Below, one piece after another: positions 6,667 to 14,865 of a stretch of DNA of 31,213 nt (its first letter is position 1; every line of letters starts with the position of its first letter). The stretch lies in NCBI GenBank assembly GCA_045577755.1, contig JAZNJA010000163.1, positions 1-31,213 on the forward strand, written 5' to 3'. This DNA is from CAMEON01 sp045577755. GTDB lineage: Bacteria > Bacillota > Clostridia > Oscillospirales > CAG-272. Position numbers and translations under genes: made by a program. The notes below the pieces were generated by a model. That model saw nothing but the letters and a program-made list of their open reading frames with translations. It was not told the DNA's origin and ran no database searches.

Positions 6667-8391
6667 TTACTCCTCAATAGCCGCCTTCTGGGTCAGGACA
6701 GCCCGCATGATGGCGGGATCGAACTTGGGCTTACGGTCATAGGTATACAGACCGTTGACCTCCTGCTCCACGTCGGTGAGCTGGGTGTAGCACAGAGCGC
6801 CCATCTTGGGGTGGAAGAGGATGGCCTCGGTGAGCCCCTTGAAGCGGGAGATGAACTCCTCCTCGGACATGGGCGCCTGGCCGTAGCCCCAGCCCGCATC
6901 CTCGGCGGGCGCCCAGCGGATGCCGCCGTACTCGGACACGAAGGTGGGATGCTCGGGCATGGACAGGGAAGGATTGAGCCAGTGGACGTCGTAGGTGCCG
7001 CCCTCCTTCAGAGGCTCCAGCTTCTTGGCGAAGACCTCGGGGTTCTGCTCGTAGTCGTGGAGATCCATGATGTCGGTCAGCCCGGCAATGTGGACCCAGC
7101 CCGAGGCGTCGATGTACATACGGGTGGTGTCGTACTGGCGGGTGACGGCGGCCAGGAAGCGGACGAATTGGCGGTCCTGGTTGGGCTGGGTCTCGTTGAG
7201 GGGACACCAGCCGATGATGGCGGGATGGTTGAAGTCGCGGGCCATGATCTCGCACCACTCGGGGAGGAAGTTCCGGTAGGCCGCGTCGCGGGAGATATCC
7301 AGGCACCAGTTGGCGTGCTCGCCCCAGACGATGTAGCCCTTCTTGTCGCACAGGGACAAAAACAGAGGCTCAAAGACCTTCTGGTGGAGTCTCGCGCCAT
7401 TGAAGCCCATGGCCACGGAACGGTCGATATCGGCCTCCAGCTCGCCGAGGGTGGAGGCGGTGTAGATGCCGTCGGGGTAGAAGCCCTGGTCCAGCACCAG
7501 ACGCTGGAAGACCACCTTGCCGTTGAGGTAGAAGATACCGTCGCGGCACTCGATCTTACGCATACCGAAATAGGACTCTGCGGTGTCCTCCCCCATGGTC
7601 AGGGTCAGGTCATAGAGGCGGCCGTTGCCCACCTCCCACAGGTGCAGCTCGTCCAGCTCCACCTCTACCACAGCCTTGCCGCCGTGGACGACCGTGGTAC
7701 CGACGCCCTGCTCCTTGCCGTCGAAGGAGGCCTTTGCGGTCAGAGTCATGCCCTCGCCGCCCACGGTGAAGGCTTCAATGACCAGCTTTTTGCGCTCAAT
7801 ATCGGGGTAATACTTGGTGGAGGCAACGTAGTCCATAGGCACGCACTCCAGCCAGGTGGTCTGCCAGATACCCGTGGTGCGGGTGTAGGAGCAGCCGTGG
7901 GAGTGGTAGAGCATGGACTGCTTACCGCCGGGCTGATTGCCGGTGCGGAGGTGGTCGGTGACACCCACGGTGATGGTGTTCTCGCCCTCCTTCAAGGCCT
8001 TGGTGATATCAAAGGAGAAGGCCACGTAGCCGCCGATGTGGCTGCCCATGTACTGACCGTTGACCCACACCTTGGTGAAGTAGTCGCAGGCGCCGATATG
8101 GAACAGGACCCGCTTGCCGGCCCATGCCTCGGGAAGGGTCAGGGTCTTGCGGTACCACACGCCCTCGCAGAAATCCGTATCTCCGATGCCCGACAGCTCG
8201 CTCTCGCGGCAGAAGGGGACAATGATGGTCTCGGAGAAGGGGGCACCGTTCTGGTAGCCGCGTTGCTCGCCGGAAAGTCCTCGGTCGGTCTGGTACTCCC
8301 AGGGGCCGTTGAGGTTGAGCCAGCTGGCGTCGCCGCGGTCAAACTGGGGGCGGGGGAATTCGGGGCGGGGGCAGTTGTTGGTATAGAGCAT
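6667..8391 (-). CDS. GH2 family glycoside hydrolase
   Basis: This 574-residue enzyme has the GH2 layout (beta-galactosidase, beta-glucuronidase, beta-mannosidase). An N-terminal sugar-binding jelly roll (about 20-185) contains GVWYRKTLTLP, KVWVNGQYMGSHIGGY and TTGIWQTTWLE. An immunoglobulin-like domain (about 186-285) and a TIM barrel (about 286-574) follow. The acid/base is Glu400 in CPLNETQP and the nucleophile Glu487 in FVSEYGG. With no signal peptide it is likely cytoplasmic. The ATG at 8391 has GAGG about 10 bases upstream and a perfect promoter further up. It is shorter than LacZ and lacks the C-terminal domains. I cannot assign the substrate, because the beta-glucuronidase NxK motif is not evident. 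Confidence 0.93.
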   Translation of the reverse strand: MLYTNNCPRPEFPRPQFDRGDASWLNLNGPWEYQTDRGLSGEQRGYQNGAPFSETIIVPFCRESELSGIGDTDFCEGVWYRKTLTLPEAWAGKRVLFHIGACDYFTKVWVNGQYMGSHIGGYVAFSFDITKALKEGENTITVGVTDHLRTGNQPGGKQSMLYHSHGCSYTRTTGIWQTTWLECVPMDYVASTKYYPDIERKKLVIEAFTVGGEGMTLTAKASFDGKEQGVGTTVVHGGKAVVEVELDELHLWEVGNGRLYDLTLTMGEDTAESYFGMRKIECRDGIFYLNGKVVFQRLVLDQGFYPDGIYTASTLGELEADIDRSVAMGFNGARLHQKVFEPLFLSLCDKKGYIVWGEHANWCLDISRDAAYRNFLPEWCEIMARDFNHPAIIGWCPLNETQPNQDRQFVRFLAAVTRQYDTTRMYIDASGWVHIAGLTDIMDLHDYEQNPEVFAKKLEPLKEGGTYDVHWLNPSLSMPEHPTFVSEYGGIRWAPAEDAGWGYGQAPMSEEEFISRFKGLTEAILFHPKMGALCYTQLTDVEQEVNGLYTYDRKPKFDPAIMRAVLTQKAAIEE

Positions 8392-8428
8392 GGGGACGTA
8401 CCTCGCTTTACTGAATTTATTTGATTAT

Positions 8429-8457
8429 ATTATACAGGGAAACCGTGGCTTTGTCAA
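8429..8457 (-). promoter_or_regulatory. Sigma-A-type promoter for the GH2 gene
   Basis: On the minus strand TTGACA (8457-8452), a 17-base spacer, and TATAAT (8434-8429): a perfect consensus. No obvious operator palindrome overlaps it. Confidence 0.85.
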
Positions 8458-8513
8458 GGGATTTGGGAGATTTCGGGCGAATTCCCGCAATTTAGATTCA
8501 ATTTACATACCCG

Positions 8514-8522
8514 TGTTATCAT
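8514..8522 (+). promoter_or_regulatory. Possible extended -10 promoter for plsC
   Basis: TGTTATCAT is an extended -10 motif (TG, one base, TATCAT), with no convincing -35 box. It is the best plus-strand candidate between the GH2 promoter and the acyltransferase gene. Confidence 0.35.
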
Positions 8523-8610
8523 ACCACCGTTCGGGAGGTCGCCCGGCGCGGCTTTCCCACGGAAAAATCAAGGATATTCGAGTCGTCCTATGGGCGATAT
8601 GGAGAGTGCC

Positions 8611-9369
8611 ATGTTCCGCTTCTACTATACCATCGTCATGCGCATCCATTCCATCATCTGGTTCGTCCCCAAAATGCGCAAATACGCGCGGCACCCCGAG
8701 CGGTACTCTGAGGAGGACTGCCACGAGCTGTGCAAGGTCATGATCCGCAAGGTAGCCAAGACCGCCCGCGCCACCACCTCCTACTACGGCCTGGAAAATC
8801 TCCCCGCCGACGGGGGCTACATCATGTACTCCAACCACCAGGGCAAGTACGACGCCCTGGGCATCATGTACGGCCATCCCCGCCCCTGCCGGGTGCTGAT
8901 GAACGCGAAGCGCTCCAAAATGCCCATCGCCAACGAGTACGTGGCCCTGGTGCGGGGCAAGCGCATCGACCATACGAACGTCCGCCAGCAGGTGAAATGC
9001 ATCACCGAGATCGGCGAGGAGGTCAAGGCGGGCAAGGTCTACCTCATTTTCCCCGAGGGCGGTTACCGCAAGGATCAGGACAATATCCTGAATCCCTTCC
9101 GCAGCGGCTGTATCCGCTCAGCCCTGATCTCGGAGCGCCCCATCGTCCCCGTGGCCATCATCGATTCCTTCAAGCCCTTCGGCATCAAGGGCCTGAAGCC
9201 GGTCCACACCCAGGTGCATTACCTCCCGCCCATCCCCTATGAGGAGTACGCCCATCTGTCCTCTGCCGCCATCGCGGAGCTGCTGAGGGAGCGCATCGCC
9301 TCCCACATGGAGTCGGTTCTGGGATACCCGGTTCAGGATCCCCCTTCGGAGGACCGTGAGGGGGCGTGA
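8611..9369 (+). CDS. PlsC-like 1-acylglycerol-3-phosphate acyltransferase
   Basis: This 252-residue lysophospholipid acyltransferase would add the second acyl chain in phosphatidic acid synthesis at the inner membrane face. The PlsC motifs are NHQGKYD (H-x4-D, His76 and Asp81), the substrate-binding FPEGG (Glu149, a variant of FPEGTR), and IVPVAI near 180. The N-terminal 30 residues (FRFYYTIVMRIHSIIWFV) form a membrane-associated helix. Three in-frame ATGs exist at 8590, 8599 and 8611. I chose 8611 because GGAG sits six bases before it and the others lack a site. The gene stands alone and ends in a strong terminator. Confidence 0.9.
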   Translation: MFRFYYTIVMRIHSIIWFVPKMRKYARHPERYSEEDCHELCKVMIRKVAKTARATTSYYGLENLPADGGYIMYSNHQGKYDALGIMYGHPRPCRVLMNAKRSKMPIANEYVALVRGKRIDHTNVRQQVKCITEIGEEVKAGKVYLIFPEGGYRKDQDNILNPFRSGCIRSALISERPIVPVAIIDSFKPFGIKGLKPVHTQVHYLPPIPYEEYAHLSSAAIAELLRERIASHMESVLGYPVQDPPSEDREGA

Positions 9370-9372
9370 ATC

Positions 9373-9412
9373 AAGCGTCTTCGCCATCAGCGCGAAGACG
9401 CTTTTCTTTTTT
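9373..9412 (+). terminator. Rho-independent terminator after plsC
   Basis: A perfect 12-bp stem AAGCGTCTTCGC/GCGAAGACGCTT (9373-9384 with 9392-9403) followed by TTCTTTTTT. Confidence 0.92.
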
Positions 9413-9432
9413 GGAAAAATTGCGAAAACCTA

Positions 9433-9461
9433 TTGAAATACACGAAGAAATGTGGTACAAT
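9433..9461 (+). promoter_or_regulatory. Promoter of the V-ATPase operon
   Basis: TTGAAA (9433-9438), a 17-base spacer, and TACAAT (9456-9461), about 85 bases upstream of the first gene. No terminator is visible from here to the B subunit. Confidence 0.8.
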
Positions 9462-9545
9462 AGTAAAATAAGAAACCTTGAGAACATTCATATGCACGGA
9501 AAATGAGTTCCGATGACTGCTTTCAACGAAAGGAAGGTGAAATTC

Positions 9546-9860
9546 ATGTCAAAAGAAGCCATTTCGCGGGTGCTTTTGGCAGAGACCGAGGCAAACGCCA
9601 TACGGAAGAGGGCCGAGAAGGAGGCCCGCGCCCGGGTGGAGGCCTGTGAGAAGGAATGCGAGGAGCGGAACGCCCGTCTCGCCGAGAAGAATGGTGACCG
9701 GCTGGACGACCGCCTGGAGAGCGTGCGCAAGCGTGCCGTGACCCTCATCATACAGAGCCGCGACGAGGTCGAGGGTGACATCGAGGCTATGCGTCTCGCC
9801 GCTCAGGATAAGAGCCGCGAGGCCATCAAGCTGATCGAGTGGGAATTCTGCAACATCTGA
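9546..9860 (+). CDS. ntpF: V-type ATPase peripheral stalk subunit (NtpF/subunit G-H)
   Basis: This 104-residue, highly charged, almost entirely alpha-helical protein has heptad-like Ala/Glu/Lys/Arg spacing, as expected for the peripheral stalk subunit that pairs with subunit E. It is first in the operon and directly precedes subunit I, the position of NtpF in the Enterococcus hirae ntp operon (F-I-K-E-C-G-A-B-D). I chose the ATG at 9546, preceded by GGAAGGTGA, over an ATG 33 bases upstream, because its product begins with the coiled coil. Sequence similarity among these stalk proteins is low, so the assignment rests largely on position and coiled-coil character. Confidence 0.8.
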   Translation: MSKEAISRVLLAETEANAIRKRAEKEARARVEACEKECEERNARLAEKNGDRLDDRLESVRKRAVTLIIQSRDEVEGDIEAMRLAAQDKSREAIKLIEWEFCNI

Positions 9861-9894
9861 GCCGCCACTTTGACCGGAAAGGATTATTTACGAT

Positions 9895-11925
9895 ATGTCA
9901 GTTAGTGTCATGAAAAAACTGACCGTGCTGGCGTCCGAGCGGGACGCAGACAGGCTGGTTCGCCGCCTCATGCGTCTGCGCTGTACCGAGCTGTCCTCGG
10001 TGCCCCTGGGAGACCTGCCCGACGGCGGGACGCTCCTACGGTACAACTGCGACGCGGCTCGGGCCGAGGCTGAACGGCGTGTGGCCGACGTGACCGCCGC
10101 TCTGCCGCTTCTGGATGCTTACACGGAAAAGACCAAGCCATGGAATCAAAAGACCATTGATATCGCCGCCGATACCTTTGTTGCCACGGGCAGCTTCGAC
10201 GCCGCCCGCTCGGTGGTAGCCGAGGTGCTGGAGACCCGCGACGAGCGGACTGAGTGCCTCAACGAATACAACCGTCTGGAGGCCCTCTGCCGTGCCCTGG
10301 GGCCCTGGCGTGAGTATTCCCTCCCTTTGGGTACGGGCGGTACTCATCTCAGCGAGATCTGGCTGGGGACTCTCCCGCCCAAGACCCTCATCTCGGAGGC
10401 CGACGGCGCTCTGGAGTCTCTGCACGCGGGGGTGGAGGAGGTCAGCCGCGATAAGAACGCCCTGTACGTCTCGGTCCTGCTTCTGCGGGAGGAGAGCGAC
10501 GCCGTTGCCCGCGCCCTGGCGGAACGGGGCTTTACCCGCGTCAGCCTCAAGGGGCTGCCGAGCGAGGGGACCGCAGCGGAGAATATCCGTCGCTGTGTCC
10601 GGCGGATGGACAAGCTGGACGTGCGCCTTCAGGAGCTGAACGACAGACTTCGCCACCTCTCCCAGATGCTGGAGGACGTGAAGGTGCTCTACGACCTGGA
10701 GATGACTACCCTGGTCGCCGCCGAGGAGAAGCAGAAGCTGGCAACCACCGAGCATTGCGTGGTGCTGGAGGGCTGGGTCCCGGCTGACAGGGAGCAACGG
10801 GTGGCCGCCGCGCTGGGCCGCCTGCCCTGTGCCTTTGAGTTGGCGGAGCCCGCTCCCGGAGAGGAGCCTCCCGTTCTGCTGGAAAACAACGGCTTCGCCT
10901 CCAATTTCGAGTGGGTGGTGGCCATGTACTCCTACCCCAAGTACGGTACCTTCGACCCCACCTTCATTATGAGCATCTTCTACTTCGTCATCTTCGGACT
11001 GATGTTCGCGGATGTGGGCTACGGCGCGCTTCTGGTGCTGGTCGGATTCCTGGCACCCAAGCTTCTGCACATGAAGCCCGGCATGACCCGTATGCTCAAT
11101 ATGTTCGCCTACTGCGGTATCTCCTGCGCCGTTTTCGGATTCGTATTCGGCGGCTGGTTCGGCGATCTGCCCTATGCCCTGATGACGGGCTTCGGCGGCT
11201 TTGAGTCCGCTGAGGCGGCCAAAGAGGCCTACCCCATCTTCAACGGCCTGGTCATTACTTTGGGCGGAGAGCCCGTTTCCCTCAATCCCTTGGACAACCC
11301 CATGGCCTTCCTGGTCATTTCCCTGGCGATGGGTGCCGTTCACCTCATCGCGGGCATGGTCGTCAAGTTCGTCCTGCTGTGCAAGGAGGGGAAGGTCTTC
11401 GACGCTATCTTCGATATCGGCTCCTACTGGGTGCTGTTCGCCGGTCTGGGCCTTCTGGCAGTCCATACCACCGCCGCCTGGATCACGGTGGGCGCGGGTG
11501 CCCTCATGATCGTCGCCACCTACGGACGGGCTCAGAAGAATCCCGTAATGCGGATCCTCATGGGCTTCAAGGGGCTCTACGACCTCATCAACTACGCCTC
11601 CGACCTGCTTTCCTACTGCCGCATCCTGGCTCTGGGTCTGGCCGCTGCCGTTATGGCCCAGGTGTTCAACCTGCTGGCTACCATGGGCGGGCCTACTCCC
11701 ATCGGCTTCGTGCTGCTGGTGGTGGTGTTGCTCATCGGACACGTGCTGAATATCGCCATCAACCTGCTGGGCTCCTTCGTCCACACCAGCCGTCTGCAGT
11801 ATCTGGAATTCTTCGGAAAGTTCTTCGAGGACGGCGGCGTTGGCTTCAAGCCCGCCCTCCCCAGCTCCGAGTATTCCAACGCCGAGCTGGACAAGACCGA
11901 AGCTCCTACCTCCAAGCGGCATTGA
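9895..11925 (+). CDS. ntpI: V-type ATPase subunit I (membrane a-type subunit)
   Basis: This 676-residue subunit joins the stator to the ion channel. The cytoplasmic half (1-345) is helical and mixed alpha/beta. The C-terminal half has about seven to eight membrane helices, starting at FIMSIFYFVIFGLMFADVGYG near 365. The functional arginine needed for ion transfer to the K ring is Arg576 in LLSYCRILALGLA. The C-terminal helix pair ends in SRLQYLEFFGKFFEDGG, a family hallmark. The length is normal for the family. It lies 34 bases after ntpF and 54 before ntpK. The start has GGAAAGGA at a rather long distance of about 12 bases. Confidence 0.96.
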   Translation: MSVSVMKKLTVLASERDADRLVRRLMRLRCTELSSVPLGDLPDGGTLLRYNCDAARAEAERRVADVTAALPLLDAYTEKTKPWNQKTIDIAADTFVATGSFDAARSVVAEVLETRDERTECLNEYNRLEALCRALGPWREYSLPLGTGGTHLSEIWLGTLPPKTLISEADGALESLHAGVEEVSRDKNALYVSVLLLREESDAVARALAERGFTRVSLKGLPSEGTAAENIRRCVRRMDKLDVRLQELNDRLRHLSQMLEDVKVLYDLEMTTLVAAEEKQKLATTEHCVVLEGWVPADREQRVAAALGRLPCAFELAEPAPGEEPPVLLENNGFASNFEWVVAMYSYPKYGTFDPTFIMSIFYFVIFGLMFADVGYGALLVLVGFLAPKLLHMKPGMTRMLNMFAYCGISCAVFGFVFGGWFGDLPYALMTGFGGFESAEAAKEAYPIFNGLVITLGGEPVSLNPLDNPMAFLVISLAMGAVHLIAGMVVKFVLLCKEGKVFDAIFDIGSYWVLFAGLGLLAVHTTAAWITVGAGALMIVATYGRAQKNPVMRILMGFKGLYDLINYASDLLSYCRILALGLAAAVMAQVFNLLATMGGPTPIGFVLLVVVLLIGHVLNIAINLLGSFVHTSRLQYLEFFGKFFEDGGVGFKPALPSSEYSNAELDKTEAPTSKRH

Positions 11926-11979
11926 CCGCCCCGTCACCCCACATCACAAAAAAACAATTACAAAGGAGATATACCTATC

Positions 11980-12609
11980 ATGAAAACCAATACTTTCAAG
12001 AAGCTTGCCGCCCTGGCCCTGACTCTGCTGGCCGTCCTGTCCCTCTTCACCGTGTCCGCATTCGCATCGGACGTGACCGGTACCTCCGGTGCCGGTGAGA
12101 CCATCGCCGTTGTCCTGAAGGGCATCTTCTCGGGCACCAACCTGGCTCTGCTGGGTGCCGCTCTGGCCGTGGCTCTCCCTTGTATGGGCTCTGCTAAGGG
12201 TGTCGGCACCGTGGGCGAGGCCGCCAGCGGTCTGATCTCCGAGAACCCCTCCCTCTTCGGTAAGGCTCTGGCTCTCCAGGCTCTGCCTATGACCCAGGGT
12301 GTGTACGGTCTGGTGGCCGCCTTCCTGATGCTGGCTATGCTGGGTCTGTTCGGTAACCCCGAGCATCTGACCTCTCTCACCATTGCTCAGGGCGCTTACT
12401 ACCTCATGGCTTCTCTGCCCATCGCTCTGTCCGGCTACTTCTCCGCCGTGCGCCAGGGCCGCGTGTCCGCCGCCGGTATCAACCTCCTGTCCAAGCGCCC
12501 CGCCGAGTCCGGTAAGGCCATCACCTCCTCCGCCCTGGTGGAGACCTACGCCATCTTCGCTCTGCTGGTCACCCTGCTGCTGGTCTTCTTCTCTCCCTTC
12601 AACGCCTGA
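11980..12609 (+). CDS. ntpK: V-type ATPase proteolipid subunit K with signal peptide
   Basis: This 209-residue rotor-ring subunit has two helical hairpins (four membrane helices, about 52-205). Its ion-site residues match the Na+ ligands of E. hirae NtpK (Leu61, Thr64, Gln65, Gln110, Glu139): here Leu102, Thr105 and Gln106 in LPMTQGVYG, Gln159 in RQGRV, and Glu188 in LVETYA. The 29-residue spacing from Gln159 to Glu188 is identical, which argues for a Na+-coupled enzyme. The oddity is the N-terminus: residues 1-29 form a classic signal peptide (KK, hydrophobic core, AFA before Ser30), so the protein is about 50 residues longer than NtpK. The AAAGGAGA site fits the chosen start. Confidence 0.96.
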   Translation: MKTNTFKKLAALALTLLAVLSLFTVSAFASDVTGTSGAGETIAVVLKGIFSGTNLALLGAALAVALPCMGSAKGVGTVGEAASGLISENPSLFGKALALQALPMTQGVYGLVAAFLMLAMLGLFGNPEHLTSLTIAQGAYYLMASLPIALSGYFSAVRQGRVSAAGINLLSKRPAESGKAITSSALVETYAIFALLVTLLLVFFSPFNA

Positions 12610-12653
12610 TCGAGAGAACGGTTCGCTGAAAAAGGAAAGAAAGGTAGAATACC

Positions 12654-13325
12654 ATGACCGGACTGGAAAAAGTGACCGGCAAGATCATTGCCGACGCCGA
12701 GGCCGATGCCCGCGAGCTGATGGCGGGGGCCGAGGCCGAATGCGCCGCCATCCGCGCCCGCTATGAGGAGGCCTCTGAGGCCGAGCTGGAGCGCATGCAA
12801 GAGGCGAGCGACCGTGAGTGCCAGGCACTCATCGTCCGCGCCAAATCCTCTGCCGCCATGGCCAAGCGCAACGCCCTTCTGGCGGCCAGAGCCGAGGTGC
12901 TGGACGAGGTCTATGCCGAGGCCGAAAAGAAGATCCGCTCCATGAATCCCGAGCAGTATCTGGATATCCTTCTGAAGATGCTCCGCTCCTCCTTCAAGCG
13001 CCAGCTGGAGGGAGAGGAAGAGAGCCTGCGGCTCTACGGGGAGGACATCTCTCCCGAGTCCTACGAGATCCTGCTCAACGTCCATGACCGCGAACTGTAC
13101 GGCGAGCGCCTCCTGGAGGAGTTCCGTGGCGGCCTGGGCGCCAAGTGTCCCCCCGCGGCGCTGGCTAAGCTGCGTATTGCCCAGGATACCGCCCCCATTG
13201 ACGGCGGTCTGATCCTACGGTGCGGGCCTGTGGAGACCAACTGCTCCCTGGCCATGCTTCTGGCTGAGACTCGTCGCGCGACTGAGGTCAAGGTCAGCCG
13301 CCTCCTGTTTGGCGATGCGACCTGA
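12654..13325 (+). CDS. ntpE: V-type ATPase subunit E (peripheral stalk)
   Basis: This 223-residue stator subunit has a long N-terminal coiled coil (1-110; rich in Ala, Glu, Arg) and a C-terminal alpha/beta head (115-223) that binds the top of the A3B3 hexamer. The head carries the family pattern DGGLILRCGPVETNCSLAMLL, like the GG(F/L)IL motif of NtpE. It follows ntpK by 44 bases, with AAAGAAAGG upstream of the ATG. Pairing with the first operon product forms the peripheral stalk. Confidence 0.94.
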   Translation: MTGLEKVTGKIIADAEADARELMAGAEAECAAIRARYEEASEAELERMQEASDRECQALIVRAKSSAAMAKRNALLAARAEVLDEVYAEAEKKIRSMNPEQYLDILLKMLRSSFKRQLEGEEESLRLYGEDISPESYEILLNVHDRELYGERLLEEFRGGLGAKCPPAALAKLRIAQDTAPIDGGLILRCGPVETNCSLAMLLAETRRATEVKVSRLLFGDAT

Positions 13326-13343
13326 GCCTGAGGAGATCCATTC

Positions 13344-14372
13344 ATGAAGAAACTACAACCAACCGAATATATGTACGCCTCGGCGCGGGTGCGTTCCCTG
13401 GAGAACCGCCTGGTAGGACGGGAGCGGCTGGAGCTTTTGGTCGAGGCCCGCTCCTCCGACGAGGTCATGGACAGACTGGCCGAGTACGGCATCAAGCCCG
13501 CCGAGGAGGCTGACGGCAGTACCCCCGTGGGGGAGGCTGTTTCCGCCGCCCGAGAGGGGATGCTGCTGGCTGTATTGCGGGAAGCCTTCGACGAGGTGGA
13601 GCACGCGGTGCCCGACCCCGCCCTTTTCCGCTATTTCCGCTATCCCTACGACTGTAACAATATCAAGGCCGCGCTCAAATGTGCTGCCCGCGGCATTTCT
13701 GCGGAGGATATGCTCTTTGATTTCGGTACGGTGCCCGCCGCGCGGGTGGAGGAGCTTTTGCGGGAAGGGAAGTATACTGAGTTTCCCGCCGCGATGGCTG
13801 CCGCCATCCCCGAGGCACAGGACGCCTACGACCGCACGGGCGATCCTCGCCGCATCGATACGGTGCTGGACCGCGCCTGCTATACCGACATGACCGCCGC
13901 CGTCGAGGCCACCGCTGACGGGACCTTGATCGGCTGGCTTAAGACCAAGATCGATCTGATCAATCTCCTGACCACCCTGCGCATCCTGCGGATGGGCATG
14001 GGCACCGCGGGCGAAGCCTTCCTGAGCGAGGCGCTTCTGTCGGGCGGTACCCTGGAGCCCCGCTTCTTCAGTGATGCCTACGGACGGGGGGAGGCGGGCT
14101 TCTGGGAGGCTCTGTCCCCCACGGCCTACTACCGCCTGGCCGGCGTGGAGGGCGATCCCCGTCCTCTGTACGCCGTGGAGAAGGCCTGCGACGACCTCTA
14201 CGTGGAAAAGGTCCGCGAGGGCGCGCGCATTCCCTTCGGCGCTCCCGTGGCGGGAGGCTATCTGGTGGGCTGCGAGACCGCGGTCAAGAATATCCGCATA
14301 CTGCTGGCCGCGAAGGACGCGGGTCTTGGTACCGACGTCATTCGGGAAAGGATGAGGGTGAGCTATGTATAA
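13344..14372 (+). CDS. ntpC: V-type ATPase subunit C (rotor-to-ring adaptor, d-type)
   Basis: This 342-residue, all-helical, funnel-shaped subunit sits on the K ring and receives the central stalk. The start, TEYMYASARVRSLENRLVG, is typical of the family (YxYAxARIRALE pattern). A PYDCNNIKAALKC segment near 105 and a LKTKIDLINLLTTLRILRMG segment near 200 match the repeated helical modules of this family. The length is normal. It follows ntpE by 18 bases and overlaps ntpG by eight bases (ATGTATAA), suggesting coupled translation. Confidence 0.94.
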   Translation: MKKLQPTEYMYASARVRSLENRLVGRERLELLVEARSSDEVMDRLAEYGIKPAEEADGSTPVGEAVSAAREGMLLAVLREAFDEVEHAVPDPALFRYFRYPYDCNNIKAALKCAARGISAEDMLFDFGTVPAARVEELLREGKYTEFPAAMAAAIPEAQDAYDRTGDPRRIDTVLDRACYTDMTAAVEATADGTLIGWLKTKIDLINLLTTLRILRMGMGTAGEAFLSEALLSGGTLEPRFFSDAYGRGEAGFWEALSPTAYYRLAGVEGDPRPLYAVEKACDDLYVEKVREGARIPFGAPVAGGYLVGCETAVKNIRILLAAKDAGLGTDVIRERMRVSYV

Positions 14373-14685
14373 GATCGCGATCATAGGCGAGCGGGACAGC
14401 GTCATGGGCTTTATGGCCATCGGCTTCTCGGTGCATGAGGCACCCGACCCCGAGACCGCCGCTAAGATTCTGCACCGTCTGGCCAAGGATGAGACCTACG
14501 CCATCATCTTCATCGTGGAGAACTACACGAAGGTGCTGGGCGAGGACATTGCCCGCTATAAGGATTCCCCCCTTCCCGCCGTGATCTCCATTCCCGGCCG
14601 CGCCGGGTCGGACGGCTCGGGTATGGCCGCCATCAAGTCGGCGGTGGAACGCGCTGTCGGTGCGGATATCCTGTTCAAGGACTGA
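14365..14685 (+). CDS. ntpG: V-type ATPase subunit F (NtpG, central stalk)
   Basis: This 106-residue Rossmann-like protein of the central stalk binds subunit D. It opens with the typical MYKIAIIGERDSVMGFMAIGF and has a mid-strand TYAIIFIVENY; the C-terminal helix includes AIKSAVERAVG and ends at LFKD. Its length matches the family. It is the sixth gene of the operon, in the position of E. hirae ntpG. Its start lies inside the end of ntpC. Confidence 0.95.
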   Translation: MYKIAIIGERDSVMGFMAIGFSVHEAPDPETAAKILHRLAKDETYAIIFIVENYTKVLGEDIARYKDSPLPAVISIPGRAGSDGSGMAAIKSAVERAVGADILFKD

Positions 14686-14733
14686 TCGGGAATCTGCCCG
14701 AATCATACGAAAAAAAGTCACCTTTCAATAAGC

Positions 14734-14865
14734 AAAGGAGAGTGCCATCGAATGATGGCCAAGCATAGAAATGGTAGAAGGAAAAATTCTGAAGGTATCC
14801 GGTCCTCTGGTCATTGCCGAGGGGATGCGGAACGCCAATATGTTCGACGTGGTGCGCGTCGGTGA
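14734..14865 (+). promoter_or_regulatory. Misplaced ribosome binding site and 37-codon leader ORF before ntpA
   Basis: AAAGGAG (14734-14740) is the only good ribosome binding site in the gap before subunit A, but it is 30 bases from that gene's ATG (14771). It is 11 bases from another ATG at 14752. That ATG opens a 37-codon frame ending with TGA at 14863-14865, overlapping the start of ntpA out of frame. The small frame may be a leader that feeds ribosomes to ntpA, or chance. Confidence 0.4.

Noticed and set aside
6634..8424. 596-codon plus-strand frame opposite the GH2 gene
   Set aside because: The minus strand has intact GH2 catalytic motifs and a perfect promoter; the plus frame has no recognisable domain.
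11959..11979. The ribosome binding region of ntpK resembles the phage T7 gene 10 leader used in vectors
   Set aside because: Only a short AAAGGAGATATACC match in an otherwise natural context, so chance is the simpler explanation.
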